NCBI RefSeq assembly: GCF_963576615.1
Contig: NC_088708.1
Coordinates: 68,220,672 to 68,284,671 of the forward strand
Reading direction: 5' to 3'
From: Watersipora subatra
Lineage: Eukaryota > Bryozoa > Gymnolaemata > Cheilostomatida > Watersiporidae
Length of the DNA: 64,000 nucleotides
In this document: positions 59,238-64,000 of the stretch, piece after piece
Layout of the letters: each line of letters begins with the position of its first letter
Numbering within the stretch: the first letter of the stretch is position 1
Made by a program: the position numbers and the translations under genes
Notes under the pieces: generated by a model
Databases searched by the model: none
What the model was told of the DNA's origin: nothing
The model's input: the letters and a program-made list of their open reading frames with translations, nothing else

Positions 59238-61123
59238 AAATTGTTTAGTTGATTTCCATGGTTTTTTCAAACATCCAGCCCTTTTTAGGGCTACCAGGTC
59301 TTTTAAAAAAAATTTTTGTTCTGTTACCTAGTGTGTTATTTATCTGAATAATTACTGATATTTGAGTAAGTGTTATCTGAAGATAAACCTATTCATCCAT
59401 GAGTTTTTGATTGACATAACTATGACAATATCTATTATCTGGATAATATCCATTTATAGAAACATGAAAATAGCTAAAAAGTAAACTAAAAATTAGGTTT
59501 TCCAATTGAATTTTTTTTATGAAAAAAACCGCTAACTTTACTTCTGCTCAACAGTAAAAGATCTATTATAGATTAACTTTGGTTGCTCTCTGTTGTCATT
59601 TTACAAAAAGGCACTGAAGGAGCATTGTGGGTAATGTATATTTCTAGTTAGAGTGTCATCAAGTATGACTAATTATCTGCTGAGAGTTTGATATTACTTA
59701 ATTTGAGATTGTATACTTTGCATCTTTATATCTAGTTATAACTATTCCATTATATTTTAATTTTGTTGATTTTTAGAAATGCGGGGAATAGACAATGTAA
59801 ATGGCTTGAAATAGATGTAGAGATAGATATACATGTAGATACTGAGATAGATATACATAGCAACACAAACATAGTATTACTAAGGTGACCTTGATGTTTA
59901 TCAATGAATTGGGAATATGAACAACAATAATATTAAAGTTATATTGCCATAGCAACGTAACACAAACATGTATCTAAATTTAGTTTGTTGAAGTTTAGTA
60001 ATATAACAACTGTTTTGCTGTTAAAATCTATTAAATATATCAAGCAAATATAGTAGACCCTGGGCTTGATACCAAGTTTGTTTCCATATTTGTATTCTTA
60101 CAAGCAAATAATAACTACTTGTACGTAGCAATACTACATTATTGCAAGCGGCACCACATTCGCACCTGACTGCTGATTTGCTAATTCGTCTCATAGTACC
60201 AAGTTATAGTGATAGCTTCAATTACAAAATATTCATGTACCATCTTTACACACTCTGCATGAGCTTTCAGTAACAAGAAGCAACAACTCCAAAAACACAT
60301 TGCTATTATTGGCAGTTTTTATGATTAGTTGGTAGTAGAGATCAGTTAGTTTTGTTGACTTGCATTAAAAAAACATTTTCTATTATGGCGAGACTACTGG
60401 TATCTCTAATTGGAGCAGTCAGTTGTTCTCTCTACAGACAGACAACTCACAATTAGAAATTATGTTTGTTTTAAAGAAGCGTCGTATAAATGAGTGATGG
60501 TTTATTATTATATTAATTAAAATGCAAATATAAATAAAAATATAACTATAAATGTTTCATTATGGAACGCACTCAGATTTTACAAAACGTATGAACTGTG
60601 GGTACTGATAAGCTAGTGTTATATAAGCTCACCAATAAATTTCATTAAAATCTGGAGAGGATGATTTGTACTGCATATTTATAAGATCTGTTTGAATACT
60701 GTGCTAGTCCATAACTTTGAACTCATTAGTACTGCGCTGTTCTACTAAACAGTTAAAAATATCCATATGATGAACAACTGAATATGAAACCACAAATTTA
60801 ATAGGTTGTTAACATGAATCTGTAAAGCTGGAAATTTTACAGATGAACAATAAATGGTCAAATCTGTAAAACCTTATGATGTCCTGTAGAGGCATGGGTA
60901 AGTATATGAGTTGGTTGATAGAATAGATAGACACATATGAATACGCTTTGAACACATGGATCAAAGAGACTAAGTCTATATTTAAAGATTTGAGTAATTA
61001 AGATGTCAGTGATGTTTGATCTCTACTCTCCCCAACACTCTATTGTTTCTATTCACCATGTACTGAGTATGACACAGTAATTAAAGGGATTAAAATATTG
61101 TCTCATGTCATACAGTCACTCAC

Positions 61124-61155
61124 TATATAAACTGGTCCTTGCTGTTCCAGTAAAA
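61124..61155 (+). promoter_or_regulatory. TATA box and initiator of family A copy 6
   Basis: TATATAAA is at 61124-61131 and TTCCAGTAAAA at 61145-61155. The ATG is at 61197. Confidence 0.7.
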
Positions 61156-61196
61156 CACAACACAATCTGATATCAGAGAAATACTCACTCCTCAGA

Positions 61197-61493
61197 ATGT
61201 CTGGTGACAGCGCTGATGAAACAGACGACTATGATTTCAGCGATGAAGAATATCATGTATTACGACTAATGTATGCTGCAACGTCTCAATACCATTGCCT
61301 TGGTAGAAAGTTAAGAGATGTCTCAGTGAGACTAGAGAGAGCTGAGACAAGAGAGAACCAAAGCCACATGATTATGACTCTTCAGCTGCAGAAAGAAACA
61401 ATAACCTCTCTTCAAAATGTCTACTTTGCTTACATACTAGACAAGTGTGAGCAATTCGAAGAGCTCAGGGCAAGGAGTGGAAACAATGCTTGA
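61197..61493 (+). CDS. 98-aa acidic/helical protein, family A copy 6
   Basis: An intact 98-codon frame, the mirror partner of copy 4, from which it differs by one residue. N-terminus SGDSADETDDYDFSDEE, then YHVLRLMYAATSQYHCLGRK, a helical region with regularly spaced Leu/Val and many charges, and the ending RARSGNNA. There is one Cys in the middle and one near the C-terminus (DKCEQFEEL). Promoter and 3' block are as in the other copies. No known domain recognised; nuclear or cytosolic location is only likely from the lack of a signal peptide. Confidence 0.73.
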   Translation: MSGDSADETDDYDFSDEEYHVLRLMYAATSQYHCLGRKLRDVSVRLERAETRENQSHMIMTLQLQKETITSLQNVYFAYILDKCEQFEELRARSGNNA

Positions 61494-63404
61494 GTATTCC
61501 TCAGTCATTATTCACAATCTATTTTACACAATCAGTCCTTTTCAGGGCTACCAACTATTATTCAGAGAGCTCTGTTCATCAGTTATCATAATGTTCATTT
61601 CATCTTGTATATTTAATCTAAAATCTGTTCAGTTTTGTGTCGGCATAATACTCCTATGTTTCCTTTTATTTAACTTTATTGTTCAGAGAATCGAGATTGA
61701 AAAATTACTACCGGCAGGAAATCAACTGCCATATAATACCAATGATAAAGATTTAGTATTACTGTTCAATAAGTTGCAGAGACAGCATTACCTTGTTTAG
61801 TGTATAGATACACTAGATGCTTAGATGAAGGCCTAACGTTGTATGTGTAATAAAAAAGTCTTCGCACAGAAAAATTATTTTTATTTAACATACGCAACAT
61901 TTACCATTCTACCTTTCAAACTTCATATCATGAGAAAAATGTTTTGTGCAGTTCAAATGAATTAGAAAAAATAAACAATGAGTACAGCAAAGTGTGTATA
62001 AAAAAGACATGGGATTTTCTGAGAGGTCTGTTCAGATTTTATCACAGAGTTCCTACTATCGTATATTTTGCAATAGAACATCAAAACTTTGACTTTCATA
62101 AAGTCCCCAATAATCTCAGTCCGCGTCAAGATATTTCGGCAAGCAAGGTCGATGCGTGTTTATACATAGCAGTCGGAGAAACTTTATCATTTTAATTTAT
62201 TGGTTTGAAATTTTATAAAACATAGAGAACACTTTATACAATCAGATTTAAGATTATCTTATTGTGTCATTGATAAGTTTTTAAATTTACATAAGTTTTG
62301 CTTTGATGACAAAAAATAAGTATTGTATATTTGGTGGTATCTAATGGCACAATTAAAAATCGTAAAGATTACACAGGCAGCAAAAGTTACTACTTGATAG
62401 TTGGTTTCTCATCCTTGAATGTGGAACCGTAACAGGTGATCCGAGTTGTGAATTTGGAAATCTTTGCAGCTGCATTCATTCAAGTTAGGTCATAGCTTCA
62501 ACACTCTTCAAAGCTGGGCTTCTTGATAAGAGAAACTGTTGTTCTTAGGGCTGCAGCGTAACTACACGCCTCTGTGAATCTAGATCTCCATATCTTCTAT
62601 ACATCAAAAATAAATATTGTAATGTCATCAATCCTGAAATAATTTGCACATTTCACTTACTCACAAGACAACACATTCTGAACAGATAATAGCAAAAAAG
62701 GCAGGAAAAAATCAAAGATCATAAACTGAGTTGTTTTTTATATGTTGCTGCTGAGTAAAAACGTAAGACTCTTCATAGAATGTCCTTTCAATAACATATT
62801 GATCTCATATATTCCAAATACATTTGTTTTTCACTATGATTTGAGCTTTTTTGTTTTGCTCCAAATAAGGAAACACAAGATGGCCTCCCATTAGTCGTAG
62901 GAAGTTTGGCGATAAAAACAAATAGGGAAACGCTGTTCCAAACGAATTTTGAAACGTCAAATATTTTGATGTGATTTCTGGTGCATATTGTTGCTTACAA
63001 TGATCTCATACACAAAAATGTTTGATACTATATACTGAACCTATTCTTTGTTTATTACATGCTCAAAATATTTAGCTCTAAAAGTAATCTGTACTATTTT
63101 CAGTTTGGCTGATGCGACAAACTTTAAATTTATGATAGCGTGTGTTATATTTAAATGCTTTAATTCCTCTGTAATTATAAGATCAAAGGCTATGTTATTC
63201 TTTAAACTTGTCTAATGCCACTGATACATGGACTGGAGTGTGCATGAAAGTATAAGCTGCATAATGCTAGTTCTCTTTCATATATCTCTACTTTATTACC
63301 TACATTGACAGCTTGACCATGTTTACAGATGTTATTGAAACTTTAAAAAGAGAGAACAAAAGCTACAATAGTATGATATGATTGTGTGATGTGGGTAAGT
63401 TTCG
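61494..63404 (+). other. 3' flank of copy 6, no gene seen
   Basis: Parallel to 55732-57640 and inverse to 49860-51756. The frames 61447-61800 and 61944-62195 are read-through of flank sequence and are not kept in the other copies. Confidence 0.5.
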
Positions 63405-63600
63405 TTTATTGCTCAGAGTCTACGTCAATAATAATATCGTCACTATGATAAGACCTGTATCTGTCCATCCCTCTGTTCAAAGCTAAGGCTAGAGGTTGAG
63501 AAAAAGATTATGTCATGCAGGATTCGAATTCATAACCTTCCGATTCAGAGACCAATGATCTAACACCTGCACCAATACACACCTACCAGCATTTCTGGAT
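63405..63600 (-). repeat. tRNA-derived SINE, copy 3
   Basis: Reverse complement of the 49640 copy, with box B (GGATTCGAATTC on the plus strand) and a fuller tRNA-like head (ACCAATGATCTAACACCTGC). Confidence 0.65.
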
Positions 63601-63821
63601 ACTTGTACAGGTAGTTATCCCTCACACTTTATCAGCATACTGAACTACCAGAGTACTAGTAGAAATGATAACAAAGCTTCAACCAACTGTATAATGGTGG
63701 TCAACCTGTATAACATTAAACTGTAGTAAAGCATCAATCTTACTGTAGTTGTCTCCTCTCCTCTGTCAATTTAATAAGATCAGACAATCTTTGACTATAA
63801 TACGGATAGGCCTTCATGAGA

Positions 63822-64000
63822 GTGCAACGTGACATCAATGAGCACATAAATTGTTTAAATAACCAACTTCTTGCTATTAAAAACTGGTGCACTTCTAACA
63901 AACTCACCTTAAATGTTGATAAGACTAATTTTATGTTACTAAAAAAAACCCAAAATAAATTTCATCTAGCTTACACTCATCCCTTTTTCATTTTCAACAA
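63822..64000 (+). mobile_element. LINE reverse transcriptase fragment, runs off the right edge
   Basis: From 63822 the plus frame is open to the window end and reads INEHINCLNNQLLAIKNWC, then TSNKLTLNVDKTNFMLLKK. The L-x-x-W-x-x-x-N-K-L-x-L-N-x-x-K-T pattern is the well-known segment after the catalytic box of non-LTR reverse transcriptases (Jockey/CR1-like groups). Nothing upstream of it in this frame belongs to the element, so it is 5'-truncated here. The rest lies outside the window. Confidence 0.75.

Larger units (their letters stand above)
58590..63829. repeat. Arm 2 of the right-hand inverted duplication
   Basis: The inverse of 49393-54720 and described there. Confidence 0.85.

Overview
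The window looks like repeat-rich nuclear DNA of an invertebrate animal. Several lines of evidence point that way: spliced genes with GT-AG introns, a D8C-type extracellular domain (known from uromodulin, GP2 and OIT3), TATA/initiator promoters, and metazoan-type transposons (hAT/Buster-like, Penelope-like, Helitron-like, a LINE fragment, tRNA-derived SINEs). I cannot name the species; a marine spiralian or similar lineage is only a guess. Most long open frames are by-products of 21-bp or 8-bp tandem repeats and are not genes.

Two host gene families stand out. (1) A family of predicted type II membrane proteins: a cytoplasmic tail with tyrosine motifs, one transmembrane helix, a Gly-Thr-Pro collagen-like or mucin-like stalk coded by a 9-bp repeat, and a C-terminal D8C domain split over two exons. 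Two copies look complete from the tail to the stop codon (12976-16511 plus; 37515-45323 minus). Two others are broken (19766-20027 and about 24376-25884, both minus). (2) An unrecognised family of intronless 98-residue acidic/helical proteins, each behind a conserved TATA box and initiator. Open copies are at 4182-4478(-), 6147-6482(-, altered C-terminus), 51757-52053(-), 55435-55731(+) and 61197-61493(+). One copy has lost its promoter and start codon (48073-48355), one promoter has lost its gene (57964-58000), and a diverged, decayed sister family is at 35767-36016, 54045-54323 and 58963-59237.

Layout: 1-2098 is a 21-bp minisatellite. About 3.7-17.6 kb (98-aa genes, then D8C gene 1) is mirrored by about 35.4-48.7 kb (D8C gene 4, then a 98-aa gene), making a giant imperfect inverted duplication. 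The centre, 18-35 kb, holds an ACGT-type octamer array, two broken D8C copies, a 953-bp-arm palindrome of two 5'-truncated Penelope-like elements each with a hammerhead ribozyme motif, a Helitron-like insertion, a complete-ended hAT element with an 8-bp target duplication, and a second 21-bp minisatellite. The region 49.4-63.8 kb is a second inverted repeat with arms of about 5 kb around a 3.9-kb loop, carrying three open 98-aa genes. The window ends inside a LINE reverse transcriptase.

The two gene families are interleaved with alternating purine-pyrimidine arrays and inverted repeats. The locus looks like one that grows and breaks genes by recombination. Whether the two families work together cannot be read from the sequence.
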